Shown: piece after piece, positions 1-8,400 of the stretch
Position numbering within the stretch: position 1 is the stretch's first letter
How the letters are laid out: each line of letters begins with the position of its first letter
Source of the DNA: JACMRP01 sp047302465
Lineage (GTDB): Bacteria > Bdellovibrionota > Bdellovibrionia > Bdellovibrionales > Bdellovibrionaceae
Direction: 5' to 3'
DNA length: 64,000 nucleotides
Assembly (NCBI RefSeq): GCF_047302465.1
Contig: NZ_CP178621.1
Span: 2,108,001-2,172,000 of the forward strand
Translations under genes and position numbers: made by a program
Notes under the pieces: model-generated
What the model was told of the DNA's origin: nothing
Database searches by the model: none
Seen by the model: the letters and a program-made list of their open reading frames with translations, nothing else

Positions 1-494
1 CAAAGGAATGATCCGACTACGCTGAATGTAAAAAATTTCTTATATTCCATGCGTCCCACACCGGCCACAAAGGGAGCAAAGGTTCGAAAAATAGGCATAA
101 AACGCGCGAGCAGTACGGTTTTGCCACCATGGTCACGATAGAACTCTTGGGTTTGTGCCAAATACTTTGGATTTAGAAACAATGACTTTTCCTTCGAGAA
201 GACTTTCGGTCCGACTTTGCGACCAATATAATAGTTGGTGCTATCCCCAAATATTGCCGCAGCAATCAGCAATCCCCACATCAGACCAATATTCAATCCG
301 CTACTTTCAAGACTCGCCAACGCCCCCGCAGCAAATAACAACGAGTCACCCGGCAAAAATGGAGTTACCACCAAACCGGTTTCAGCAAAAATAATTAGGA
401 ACAAGATTACATAAATCAAAGTTCCATAGGCTGCCGCCAGTTGAGAAAGATGAACATCCAAGTGCAAAAAGATATCTATAATTTGAGCAAACAT
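1..494 (-). CDS. DedA family membrane protein, C-terminus cut by window edge
   Basis: Reading the minus strand from ATG at 494 gives about 164 residues running off the start of the window. A hydrophobic N-terminal half contains the family motif FLPGDSLLF near residue 47. Further on are GDSTNYYIGR and a segment with ARFMPIFRTFAPFVAG, the conserved arginine and proline core of DedA/SNARE-associated proteins. These are inner-membrane proteins linked to lipid flipping and proton-motive-force homeostasis. I see no strong Shine-Dalgarno sequence. It is transcribed away from a terminator at 598-630, so it has its own promoter in the short gap. The exact subfamily cannot be told. Confidence 0.85.
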   Translation of the reverse strand, partial: MFAQIIDIFLHLDVHLSQLAAAYGTLIYVILFLIIFAETGLVVTPFLPGDSLLFAAGALASLESSGLNIGLMWGLLIAAAIFGDSTNYYIGRKVGPKVFSKEKSLFLNPKYLAQTQEFYRDHGGKTVLLARFMPIFRTFAPFVAGVGRMEYKKFFTFSVVGSFL

Positions 495-597
495 AGACTC
501 GAGCCTAGAGACTCTTCTTTACTTTTTCAAGTTAAGTTTCCGAAGAAATCTCATTTATGTAGCACAACTCCGGTCGTCTCTTTGGCTGGAGCCAATA

Positions 598-630
598 AAA
601 AAGGCCCTTCGGGGGAAAAGGGCCTTTAAG
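598..630 (-). terminator. Rho-independent terminator for the lipoprotein gene
   Basis: On the minus strand AAAGGCCCTT and AAGGGCCTTT form a 10-bp stem around a CCCCC-rich loop, followed by a T run. It lies about 40 bases past the stop codon of the lipoprotein gene that ends at 670. Confidence 0.8.
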
Positions 631-669
631 GGGGATTGGAATTAAATTTAAAACTATTGAGCTCTTGAA

Positions 670-1233
670 CTATTGTCCTTCGATAACAGCGCTTTCAAGT
701 TCGTTGATCGCATCTTGAACAGATACGAATTCACCTGCACCGCGAGACAAGATCAAGTCTTGGCCAGATTCAGCACCCGTATAGTAGAAGTATTTCTTCA
801 TAGCTGTTTGCTTAATTTGCTGACCGCCTCTAGTGATATTAACGATTAAGTAGTAAGGGTTGCAGTTGTTGTTTGCACAAACACCGTTTACTTCGAAGGT
901 TGCACCATCAAAATTTTGAACCGTTTTTGAAATCGCCAAAGCTTGGTAGTGAGTCGTTACAACTTGGTAGTTGTTTGCATTCACGCGGATGTAAGAAGTT
1001 ACTGACAAAGCACTGTTTGCCGATTGCGGCTGCATCACACCCAAGATATCCGTGTTGTAACCCATAGCTGCGGCTGCGGCATCTGCGGCCTCACCACGAG
1101 CACCATCAGTATAAGTTGCACCCGAAGCATTTCTGCGAGCTTTGTAGCCAGACTCTCTCTTTGCACATGCTGTAAGAGCTAGTGCAGCTACTAGAATATA
1201 TGTATAGAAACGAAAGTTTTTTGTGAGGGACAT
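670..1233 (-). CDS. Predicted lipoprotein of unknown function (187 aa)
   Basis: The ATG at 1233 is preceded by AGGAGG at good spacing, so I prefer it to the upstream extension of the open frame. The protein starts with a signal peptide ending in the lipobox LTAC (cysteine near residue 23), so it should be lipidated and periplasmic or outer-membrane attached. The mature part is alanine rich at first, then predicted beta-rich with a CANNNC pair near residue 135 that may form a disulfide. I do not recognise a family. Its promoter region carries an imperfect copy of the recurrent GTCTCA palindrome at 1352-1366. A terminator follows at 598-630, so it is probably monocistronic. Confidence 0.8.
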   Translation of the reverse strand: MSLTKNFRFYTYILVAALALTACAKRESGYKARRNASGATYTDGARGEAADAAAAAMGYNTDILGVMQPQSANSALSVTSYIRVNANNYQVVTTHYQALAISKTVQNFDGATFEVNGVCANNNCNPYYLIVNITRGGQQIKQTAMKKYFYYTGAESGQDLILSRGAGEFVSVQDAINELESAVIEGQ

Positions 1234-1351
1234 ACAAAGCCTCCTGTTACATTTTTCTTCTTCACTAGACTCATAAAGCAAAACCCAAACCACAGATGAA
1301 ACTTCATAGGTGTCCCCTAAGCTTTTGATTTCAAACGACAATAAAATGCCT

Positions 1352-1366
1352 GTCTCAGAGCGGGAC
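1352..1366. promoter_or_regulatory. Imperfect GTCTCA-N3-TGAGAC palindrome
   Basis: The sequence GTCTCAGAGCGGGAC matches 10 of 12 defined positions of the motif seen elsewhere in the window. It lies about 120 bases upstream of the lipoprotein start at 1233. Weaker on its own than the other copies. Confidence 0.35.
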
Positions 1367-1448
1367 AGAGCGTGCCAAATCGCTCCAATAGCAAAACGAC
1401 ATTTTAGGCCCACTTTCGTTTAGAGTCTGGACATGCTCTAAATGCTTT

Positions 1449-1463
1449 GTCTCATTCTGAGAT
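1449..1463. promoter_or_regulatory. GTCTCA-N3-TGAGAC palindrome upstream of patatin gene
   Basis: GTCTCATTCTGAGAT matches 11 of 12 positions and sits 20 bases before the patatin ATG at 1483. The surrounding 20 bases are nearly identical to the copy at 13810-13824 read on the other strand (shared CTTTGTCTCATTCTGAGAT). A TATAAAT box follows immediately, at 1474-1480. Confidence 0.5.
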
Positions 1464-1482
1464 TTACAGTTAAGCTATAAAT

Positions 1483-2634
1483 ATGACGTCATCGAATTCT
1501 ATGTTGAATAAAGGTCTAGTACTTTCAGGCGGCGGAGCCCGTGGCGCGTATCAGGTCGGAGTCCTCTCGGCCATTGCAGACATCGCGCAGAGCTCAGGTA
1601 TCCACGAAGCATTTAACATCTACACTGGAGTCAGCGCCGGCGCCATTAACGCCACTTTCCTTGCTGCCGGTGCGGATGATTTCACCACCGCCAGCAAATC
1701 CCTCGTAGACCTCTGGAGCCAACTCACCAGTGATCAGGTGTTCTATTCGGATGTCGCTTCTATCGGGAAAATCGGTCTTAATTGGATGAAGTCTGCGTCG
1801 GTCGCTGGCTTTGTCGGCCCCACTCCAGGCCAAGCGTTGCTAGATACAACTCCGCTGCATAATCTTTTAAAAGACAGACTGCCTTTTGCGAAAATCCAAA
1901 ACAACATCGATCGCGGTATTTTAAAAGCACTTGCTATTACAGCGATGGATTACCAAAGCTCGACGGCGATCACGTTCGTACAAGGTAAAAAAGAACTTCC
2001 TGACTGGCAAAAAAGCCGTCGTTATAGCGAAAAAGCACAAATCAACGCAGAACACGTTTTAGCATCTTCGGCGATCCCCCTATTATTTCCTCCAGTCGGC
2101 GTCGATCAAAGATTCTTCGGCGACGGTTGCGTCAGAAACACAGCTCCATGCAGCCCGAGTATCTACTTAGGCGCGCAAAAAATATTAGTCATCGGAGTCC
2201 GTCGCCAAAAAGGCACGGCCTACGAAAACCGCATCATGCAAAGTGCAAAAGCCCCCAGCATCGGCCGCGTCCTCAACGTACTATTGAATTCAGTCATGTT
2301 AGATGGGGTTGAACTTGATGTCGAAAGACTCGAAAGAATCAATTCATTGATTGATCAAATCCCACCAGGAGTCCACCAGGGACTCACCTACAAAAAGGTG
2401 GATTTCGTGTGGGTCTCACCATCTGCAGACATCGGCGAAATCGCCGCCCAAAAACACATGAAGCTCCCACACATCATAAGATATCTACTGAAGGGCTTAG
2501 GAAGCATCAGCGAAACAAGCGAAATCGTAAGCTACCTACTCTTCGACCCATCATTCTGTACGCAATTGATAGAGATAGGCTACGAAGACGGAATGAAACA
2601 AAAAGAAGAAATCCGTCGGTTTTTGGAATCCTAG
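1483..2634 (+). CDS. Patatin-like phospholipase (383 aa)
   Basis: The glycine-rich oxyanion loop GGGARG is at about residues 16-21, the nucleophile elbow GVSAG places the catalytic serine at 51, and the dyad aspartate is in GDG at about 214. These define patatin-like acyl hydrolases, which cleave phospholipids or other lipid esters. There is no signal peptide, so it acts in the cytoplasm or is exported by another route; patatin-type effectors are often delivered without a Sec signal. The C-terminal 100 residues are helical and charged with no recognised domain. The gene is alone on its strand, with a GTCTCA palindrome just upstream and two structured palindromes downstream. Confidence 0.88.
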   Translation: MTSSNSMLNKGLVLSGGGARGAYQVGVLSAIADIAQSSGIHEAFNIYTGVSAGAINATFLAAGADDFTTASKSLVDLWSQLTSDQVFYSDVASIGKIGLNWMKSASVAGFVGPTPGQALLDTTPLHNLLKDRLPFAKIQNNIDRGILKALAITAMDYQSSTAITFVQGKKELPDWQKSRRYSEKAQINAEHVLASSAIPLLFPPVGVDQRFFGDGCVRNTAPCSPSIYLGAQKILVIGVRRQKGTAYENRIMQSAKAPSIGRVLNVLLNSVMLDGVELDVERLERINSLIDQIPPGVHQGLTYKKVDFVWVSPSADIGEIAAQKHMKLPHIIRYLLKGLGSISETSEIVSYLLFDPSFCTQLIEIGYEDGMKQKEEIRRFLES

Positions 2635-2654
2635 GCTTTGAGGTCTAAGCGAGG

Positions 2655-2804
2655 GAATTTCCAGGGGAAGGGTTTTGGAAACTCTCCTCGGGGCACGCCC
2701 TCCAGGCTCGTCACTCCGCCGCCTGAGTACAGGCGGCGGGGCCCATCCATGGGCCCGTGAAGGCCCTCTCCGGAGACTTTCCAAAACCCTTCCCCTGGAA
2801 ATTC
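2655..2804. repeat. Large structured palindromic element, copy 1
   Basis: Perfect 27-base inverted arms at 2655-2681 and 2778-2804 (beginning GAATTTCCAGGGG) continue inward for five more pairs after one mismatch. Inside are two perfect hairpins: CCGCCGCCTG/CAGGCGGCGG with loop AGTA, and GGGCCCAT/ATGGGCCC. The element lies between the convergent patatin and kup genes. Its core, GAGTACAGGC followed by a GGCC-rich hairpin, recurs inverted in the element at 2995-3151. It is non-coding as far as I can see. Confidence 0.85.
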
Positions 2805-2911
2805 TGCTTCGATCACAAATCCTAAGAATCCCCACCGCCGTCTATCTTCGGTTTTTGCCGCGCGAAAGTGGCCACGAAGTTTTCGTTTTTATTGCGTGCT
2901 TTAGAATGCAC

Positions 2912-2936
2912 AACGGACTCGTGCCGTTTTTTTTAT
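2912..2936 (+). terminator. Weak terminator-like hairpin
   Basis: AACGG and CCGTT flank a short loop and are followed by eight T residues and more T-rich sequence. It could end the patatin transcript after read-through of the first palindromic element. The stem is short. The rest of 2805-2994 shows nothing else I can name. Confidence 0.4.
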
Positions 2937-2994
2937 TTTTCCAAATCTGATTAAGTTAGCTTCGCTTGAAACCTTCGACGTTGGAATCGTAGCC

Positions 2995-3151
2995 GTCTTT
3001 GGCTTGGAGAGGGGGCTGGGGAATTTCTTTAGGTTACCTCAGCGGGGCCACGATGGCCCCCTACGTGCCTGTACTCGGGCGCGTAGGAGCTGCAGCCATG
3101 GAGGGTGTGTAGTCTGAAGGAATTCCCCAGCCCCCTCTCCAAGCCAAAGAC
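2995..3151. repeat. Large structured palindromic element, copy 2 (inverted relative to copy 1)
   Basis: Perfect 31-base inverted arms lie at 2995-3025 and 3121-3151 (beginning GTCTTTGGCTTGGAG). The stem continues inward with T-G mismatches that would be U-G wobble pairs in a plus-strand RNA. Internal hairpins are GGGGCCA/TGGCCCC and CTACGTGCC/GGGCGCGTAG. The inverted inner segment, CCGAGTACAGGC and then the GGCC hairpin, matches copy 1, but the outer arms do not. It ends 24 bases before the kup stop codon. Confidence 0.85.
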
Positions 3152-3174
3152 CCGCGCGACGAATCCAAGAAGAC

Positions 3175-5064
3175 TTAGATTTCGACCTGAATTCCCACTT
3201 CAATAACCTGATTGGGTGGGATTTTAAAGAAGGCCGTAGGGCGCTGGGCGTTCTTTGACATGATTGCGAATAACTTCTCTCGCCATAAACTCATGCCAGG
3301 TGCTGTGCTCGGCAAGATTGTCTCACGCCCCAGCACGAACGTTGTTTCCGAAACGTTGAAATGAATATCTCTTTGGCGGCAGGCCTCGAGAATGTGCTTC
3401 ATTTTTGGTGTTTCCATGAAACCGTAATAGACGATGATTCTGTATAGATTTGGAATGATCTCTTGGATAAGTACGCGGTCTTTTTTCGGAACGAAAGGTT
3501 CGTCCTTCGTTTGAATCGTTAGAATCGCGACTCTCTCGTGCAATACCTTATTGTGTTTCAGATTATGCAAAAGCGGCACTGGAATGCCCGAAGGATCCCC
3601 TGCCATATAAATTGCTGTGCCTGAAACACGCAGAGGTGGTTGACGCAAAATCATTTGGCAGAACTCTTCGATCGATACCGAGCGCTCTTTTAAGCGGGCA
3701 TACAGAATTTTTCTTCCTTTGTGCCAAGTGATCATCAAAAGATAAATCACTGCTGCCATCACAAGCGGCACCCAGCCACCGTGCGCGACTTTCATAATGT
3801 TAGATCCAAAGAAGGCCAAATCCACAATCAAGAATCCACCAAATATTGCGAGCGCCTTGCCAAGCCCCCAGTGCCAGCGGTGAACAGAGACTTCAAATGC
3901 TAAGATGGTCGTAATCACCATCGTGCCCGTCACCGCAATACCGTAGGCCGCTGCCAAATTGCTGGACGATTTAAAGGTTACAACCAACCAGATGACACCC
4001 ACAAAAAGAGCCCAATTTACGAATGGCAAATAGATCTGACCAATTTCGCGGCTCGAGGTATGAATCGTAGCAAGACGTGGACAGAAACCCAATTGCACAG
4101 CCTGACGAGTGATAGAGAAAATCCCTGACACCAAGGCTTGAGACGCAATCACAGTAGCCATCGTTGCAAGAATCACCAACGGTGCTAATCCCCATTTTGG
4201 TGCCAATAAATAGAATGGATTTGAAATCGCTTCGGGATTGCTTAAAAGCAAAGCGCCTTGGCCGAAGTAATTAAGCACAAGACCTGGCATTGCAACGAAG
4301 AACCACGCCAAGCGAATCGGACGACGGCCAAAGTGCCCCATGTCCGCATAAAGAGCCTCACCACCGGTCACAACTAGGACAACGGAACCCATAACAACAA
4401 AGCCATGGAAACCATTAATCTGGAAGAATTCAATCGCGTGATATGGATTGATCGCTTCAAGAACCGCAGGGTTTTGTAGAATCCCGTGAAGCCCCAAAGC
4501 TCCTAGAACAAAAAACCAAAGCAATAGAATCGGACCAAATACGACACCGATGCGACCGGTCCCAAACTTTTGCATTAAGAAGAAGGCATTTAAAATAAAG
4601 ATCGTGAGTGGAATCACGTAATGTTCAAACGCAGGCGTTAAAAGATAAAGACCTTCCACTGCAGACAAAACCGAGATTGCAGGAGTAATTACGCCATCAC
4701 CGTATAGTAAAGCGGCACCAAAAAGTCCCAAGGTGATAATGACAAAACGTCGAGTCGTCGAACTCTTGGCTTCACCACTCGAGGCCAGAGCCATCAAAGC
4801 AAGAATTCCACCCTCGCCTTTGTTGTCTGCCTTCATCACCACGGCCATGTACTTGGCGCAGATCAAAATCATGATGGTCCAGAAAATCAAAGACAAAACG
4901 CCGATCACGTTTTCCGGAGACAACGGCAGATTATGGGCCTCTGAAAAACATTCTCTGAGAGCGTAGAGTGGGCTTGTTCCGATATCACCAAAAACAACGC
5001 CGAGGGCTGCGAAAGCCAAGACCAATGTGTTTCGGGAATGTTTACTATGAGCTGTGTTTTGCAT
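3175..5064 (-). CDS. kup: Kup-type potassium uptake transporter (629 aa)
   Basis: The N-terminus contains GVVFGDIGTSPLYAL, the Kup/HAK/KT signature, followed by GVLSLIFWT and YGDGVITPAISVLSAVEGL. About twelve membrane segments are followed by a soluble C-terminal region of about 170 residues. Full length matches the family (about 620-630). It imports K+ with protons across the inner membrane and has low energy demand. Its start overlaps the stop of the upstream flavin reductase gene by one base (TAATG), so the two are coupled. The stop lies just inside the second palindromic element's flank, which may act as its terminator. Confidence 0.95.
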   Translation of the reverse strand: MQNTAHSKHSRNTLVLAFAALGVVFGDIGTSPLYALRECFSEAHNLPLSPENVIGVLSLIFWTIMILICAKYMAVVMKADNKGEGGILALMALASSGEAKSSTTRRFVIITLGLFGAALLYGDGVITPAISVLSAVEGLYLLTPAFEHYVIPLTIFILNAFFLMQKFGTGRIGVVFGPILLLWFFVLGALGLHGILQNPAVLEAINPYHAIEFFQINGFHGFVVMGSVVLVVTGGEALYADMGHFGRRPIRLAWFFVAMPGLVLNYFGQGALLLSNPEAISNPFYLLAPKWGLAPLVILATMATVIASQALVSGIFSITRQAVQLGFCPRLATIHTSSREIGQIYLPFVNWALFVGVIWLVVTFKSSSNLAAAYGIAVTGTMVITTILAFEVSVHRWHWGLGKALAIFGGFLIVDLAFFGSNIMKVAHGGWVPLVMAAVIYLLMITWHKGRKILYARLKERSVSIEEFCQMILRQPPLRVSGTAIYMAGDPSGIPVPLLHNLKHNKVLHERVAILTIQTKDEPFVPKKDRVLIQEIIPNLYRIIVYYGFMETPKMKHILEACRQRDIHFNVSETTFVLGRETILPSTAPGMSLWREKLFAIMSKNAQRPTAFFKIPPNQVIEVGIQVEI

Positions 5065-5645
5065 TATTTGGTCGCTTTTTGCGCTATAAAGCTATTGGCA
5101 TCAAGGCCAGCCGATTTCAAAGCTTTGCAGAATGCTTGGAAGCCTTTGACTTGAGATTTCAACAAATCCTGCATCAAAGGATCTACAAGAGCTCCGTCTT
5201 TTACGACCTTGTGAACATTCATCAAGAATACACGTTGCGGATAAATAAAAGCATTTCTATAGCCAAATACTTGCTGAAGATGCTCGACGGGTCTCATCCC
5301 ACCAAACATTCCACCAAGACCCACGAAACAAACCGGACGGTATTCGAAAGAGTCTGGGAATTTCATGTGATCAATATAGTATTTCAAAATACCCGGCATT
5401 GATCCATTGTACTCGGGACAAACCACGATCAAACCATCAGACTTAACAACTTTATCGATCTCAGCCTGCAGGCTTGCAGGCTGATCCTTACCATAATGAG
5501 GACCTTGGCTGAGCTCGCCGCGAATGTCGCGCATATCGATCAGACCAACATCTTCACCAGATTCTTTATAAAGAGATTGAATATAGCGGGAAATTTTCAA
5601 AGAGTTGGAATCCGCGCGGTCGGTCCCCGAAATAATATACTTCAT
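5064..5645 (-). CDS. NADPH-dependent FMN reductase family protein (193 aa)
   Basis: A flavodoxin-like fold is indicated by an N-terminal phosphate-binding strand (SGTDRADSNSLKI) and by PEYNGSMPGILKYYIDH at about residues 116-132, typical of the NADPH-dependent FMN reductase / ChrR-YieF group. Such cytoplasmic enzymes reduce FMN, quinones or azo and metal substrates. No export signal is present. It is the first gene of a two-gene unit with kup, an unusual pairing that may simply be co-transcription. The true substrate is not deducible. Confidence 0.85.
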   Translation of the reverse strand: MKYIISGTDRADSNSLKISRYIQSLYKESGEDVGLIDMRDIRGELSQGPHYGKDQPASLQAEIDKVVKSDGLIVVCPEYNGSMPGILKYYIDHMKFPDSFEYRPVCFVGLGGMFGGMRPVEHLQQVFGYRNAFIYPQRVFLMNVHKVVKDGALVDPLMQDLLKSQVKGFQAFCKALKSAGLDANSFIAQKATK

Positions 5646-5725
5646 AAGTCATTACGTCCTTCAGCTGATTTGACAATAATCCTCGCCTTAGTTCTAATAA
5701 TCAAGAGGGAACTCAAAGGCGGGGG

Positions 5726-6424
5726 ATGTTCTTGGATCAAAAAAGATGGTTTTTACTTTTGGAAGGGCAAGTCACCGGTCCCTATGGGGATCAGGAGATT
5801 GAAAATCGTATTGACAACACAAAGGACCCTCTCGTTTGGGGGCGTGGGCAATCGGAATGGCTCGCTCCTGACAAGTGGCGCTTGGCACTGAAGGCTTTGC
5901 TTGCGCAGCAAGCTTTAGAGCAGCAGAACACCCGTCTTTGGAAGATGCGTGTCGATCAAAAAGAACTCACACCGATGCCGCTTGAAGAGCTTATTGAAAA
6001 TCTTAAAGACTATACGGATCTCTCCCCGGTTCGCGTTTGGACCGATGGTTTTGACGACTGGAAAGAGGTCTTTCAAGTGCGAAAGATCATGGACGAACTC
6101 GGCATCAGCCGCCGTAATCATCCCCGTGTTCCAATTATGGGATCCCTCACTGGCACTGCAAGCTTTGGCCCACTTAATGCTAAAATTATCTCTATTAGTG
6201 AAGGTGGCGTTGGCGTGAATAGCGCCAAGGGTTTGCAGATTGGCGAAAAGTTCCAGGCCGCACTTACAAGCCCTAATCTTTTTGTGGCGATCAACACCAA
6301 TGTGGAAGTGGTCTATGTGGGGGCTGACGGCTATGCGGGCATGCGCTTTTTAGGTCTGCCAAGCGAAGCCAAATCCGCCATTATTGAGTATGTGAAGAAG
6401 TTCCAGCACGTGGCTCAGAAGTAG
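5726..6424 (+). CDS. GYF-PilZ domain protein, candidate c-di-GMP effector (232 aa)
   Basis: Two N-terminal GYF_2-like modules (about residues 7-55 and 70-120, each with a conserved Trp-rich core such as WFLLLEGQVTGPYG and VWTDGFDDWKEV) precede a C-terminal PilZ domain from about 127. The PilZ arginine motif is present as RRNHPR. The second c-di-GMP motif, usually D/N-x-S-x-x-G, reads SISEGG, so the first acidic or amide residue is replaced by serine. It is cytoplasmic. The start at 5726 has AAAGG six bases upstream. The 3' end overlaps the convergent methyltransferase gene by 44 bases. Confidence 0.8.
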   Translation: MFLDQKRWFLLLEGQVTGPYGDQEIENRIDNTKDPLVWGRGQSEWLAPDKWRLALKALLAQQALEQQNTRLWKMRVDQKELTPMPLEELIENLKDYTDLSPVRVWTDGFDDWKEVFQVRKIMDELGISRRNHPRVPIMGSLTGTASFGPLNAKIISISEGGVGVNSAKGLQIGEKFQAALTSPNLFVAINTNVEVVYVGADGYAGMRFLGLPSEAKSAIIEYVKKFQHVAQK

Positions 6425-7169
6425 GCTTAAAAAGCCCTTTGAAGGCCACCGTTGAGTTTCTTTTCCCTTTAAAGCCCTCGCGGTTTTCAACGAAAAAATC
6501 AGCAGCTTTCAGGGCCTGCTTTAAAGTCGCGCGACTTGCATAGGTAGAAACTAAAGCATCTTCGGCCGTTGTTTTTTTAAAGAAATCCACCAAGAATTCT
6601 TCCGTCCAAAGTGCCGGCGTCGTCTTTGCGCTAAAGGCATCAAACAAAATTCCGTGGGCCTTGCCGGTAAATACGGATTCGTGATCCAAAGGTCCATGCA
6701 AAACGCACTGTTTTTGCATGTATTTGTCAGATAAAAGATTTTTAAGTTCTTGAGGATCTAAAGTAGAGTCCTTCAAGATGTACTTTAAAACCTGGTCATA
6801 GACTGCCTGAATTTCCTGGGGCAAATCGCCATTCTTCAACCACTGGATGAAGAAGTCCCGAAGCTCGGGAACTAACTCAAAGCTATCCATAGTAAAGTTG
6901 AAGTTCTTCTTTAAGAGCGCTTCGCGAGTTACAGTGAGCTCAACGTATCCAAGCCCCAGTCCCACAGAAATAAAATGCGGTGTATTTATACTTCCAAAAC
7001 AATGATGAATAATCCGCCCATAAATCAATTCAGTCTCTTCAGCAGCCCCACCAGAATGGTGCATGGCCTCGCCTTTTTCCTCGCCCTGAATGAGGCGTAA
7101 ACTGGGACTCCCGTCCCCCGTAATTTCTACCTCAAATCCGATCCCGGACCATGTTTGGGGTGTATTCAT
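6381..7169 (-). CDS. MnmD-like tRNA (mnm5s2U34) methyltransferase-type protein (262 aa)
   Basis: The C-terminal half contains ILFDAFSAKTTPALWTEE and then STYASRATLKQALKAADF with GFKGKRNSTVA, the hallmark blocks of the MnmC N-terminal methyltransferase (MnmD). That family makes mnm5(s2)U34 in tRNA using SAM. The N-terminal SAM-binding region (ISVGLGLGYVELTVTREAL) matches less strictly. There is no FAD oxidoreductase domain, so this is the single-domain form. It is divergent from the radical SAM gene and overlaps the PilZ gene tail to tail. Confidence 0.78.
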   Translation of the reverse strand: MNTPQTWSGIGFEVEITGDGSPSLRLIQGEEKGEAMHHSGGAAEETELIYGRIIHHCFGSINTPHFISVGLGLGYVELTVTREALLKKNFNFTMDSFELVPELRDFFIQWLKNGDLPQEIQAVYDQVLKYILKDSTLDPQELKNLLSDKYMQKQCVLHGPLDHESVFTGKAHGILFDAFSAKTTPALWTEEFLVDFFKKTTAEDALVSTYASRATLKQALKAADFFVENREGFKGKRNSTVAFKGLFKPTSEPRAGTSSHTQ

Positions 7170-7204
7170 TGACTTTCCTTTTTGGGTCTCTATAACTCAA
7201 CTCC

Positions 7205-8209
7205 ATGGAAAAAGGCTGGAACGGGCTTCCTTATAACACTATTGCCGATCACTACTCAAACCGCTTCGGGGAAAAAGTCTATAAAATCCCTGTATCGGTG
7301 GTGGATGATTGCCCGAATCGTCGCGGCCTTAAGGGCATGCAAACCTGTGTGTTTTGCGATGTCTGGGGATCTGCCGCACGCTCTGAATCCCTGACGATGG
7401 AACTCAAAAACCAGATCGAGACTTTCCACACTCACATCGCCAAGAAGTACAAGGCCCGCAGCTTTTTGGTCTATTTCCAGGCCTATACAAATACATTCAC
7501 GAAACTGACCGGTCTTCGCCATAACTTTGAGACTGCGCTGTCTTATGACTTCGTCAAAGGCTTCGTCGTCGGCACCCGTCCAGACTGCCTTTCAAAAGGG
7601 GTTTTGGATTTGTGGCAAGAGTATCACCAACGCTCTTTTGTGGCGGTGGAGTTAGGCGTTCAGAGCTTCTTTGATGATCAACTCGAGTTCATGCGCCGGG
7701 GGCACACAGCTCAAGCTTCCATCGATGCTATTCATAAGATTGCCGATAGCACACAAGCGGACCTAGGCATTCATTTGATCTTTGGAAGCCCGGGTGAGAC
7801 CGACGAACACATCATTCGCACGGCCGAGATCGTGAATAAGCTCCCGATCACGAACGTAAAACTGCACAATCTGCACGTTCTTAAGAATACGCCGCTTGAA
7901 GAGATGCACGCGCGCGGAGAATTCACTCCTATTGATCGCGAAACCTACTCTCATCGCGTGAAATTGTTCCTACAGCACGCAGCTCCTCATCTGGCGATGC
8001 ACCGCCTGGCGGCCTTTGCCTCGCGCTGGGAAGAGCTTGTGGCTCCGAAGTGGACTTCGGATAAAATGGGCACTCATCAGTACATTATCGACTATCTTCG
8101 GGCCGAAAAAGCTTATCAAAGTCAGTTTTTCCAAACCGATGATGTCAAAACCCAGACCAAAATCTTGGACATCCGCAATAAGAGTCTGGCCACAGTTATG
8201 GAACACTAG
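7205..8209 (+). CDS. Radical SAM protein of the YhcC/TIGR01212 type (334 aa)
   Basis: The cluster region reads DDCPNRRG then CVFC, giving cysteines at about 36, 47 and 50 with the widened spacing typical of the TIGR01212 radical SAM family. VYFQAYTNTF and RPDCLS follow, also typical. The family sits near HemN/Elp3 in sequence and its substrate is unknown. It is cytoplasmic. The ATG at 7205 lacks a clear Shine-Dalgarno sequence and lies 35 bases from the divergent MnmD-like gene, so the two share a very short promoter region. Confidence 0.88.
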   Translation: MEKGWNGLPYNTIADHYSNRFGEKVYKIPVSVVDDCPNRRGLKGMQTCVFCDVWGSAARSESLTMELKNQIETFHTHIAKKYKARSFLVYFQAYTNTFTKLTGLRHNFETALSYDFVKGFVVGTRPDCLSKGVLDLWQEYHQRSFVAVELGVQSFFDDQLEFMRRGHTAQASIDAIHKIADSTQADLGIHLIFGSPGETDEHIIRTAEIVNKLPITNVKLHNLHVLKNTPLEEMHARGEFTPIDRETYSHRVKLFLQHAAPHLAMHRLAAFASRWEELVAPKWTSDKMGTHQYIIDYLRAEKAYQSQFFQTDDVKTQTKILDIRNKSLATVMEH

Positions 8210-8365
8210 GGGTAGATTTAAGATCGTGACAGATCACCATATCTAGACTCTGCGTTAATCCATTGTTCTGTCGTCCTTTCAGCTCTTTAGACACTTTCTC
8301 ACTGCGTAGATTGCAAACAAATGAGGCTTTTTTTCGCAAGACAGACTTGTCAAGAAGATCAAAAT

Positions 8366-8400
8366 CGCTGCTTAAATGATAAGCAGCGCCAGGTTTTTTT
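8366..8400 (+). terminator. Rho-independent terminator in the gap before nrdA
   Basis: CGCTGCTTA and TAAGCAGCG form a perfect 9-bp stem with a five-base loop, followed by CCAGG and seven T residues. It is 156 bases past the radical SAM stop, so it may end that transcript or a short RNA made from 8210-8365. Confidence 0.7.

Noticed and set aside
2551..2950. Open frames of 60-94 codons through the first palindromic element on both strands
   Set aside because: They follow from the symmetric, stop-poor sequence of the inverted repeat. No ribosome site or signal supports them.
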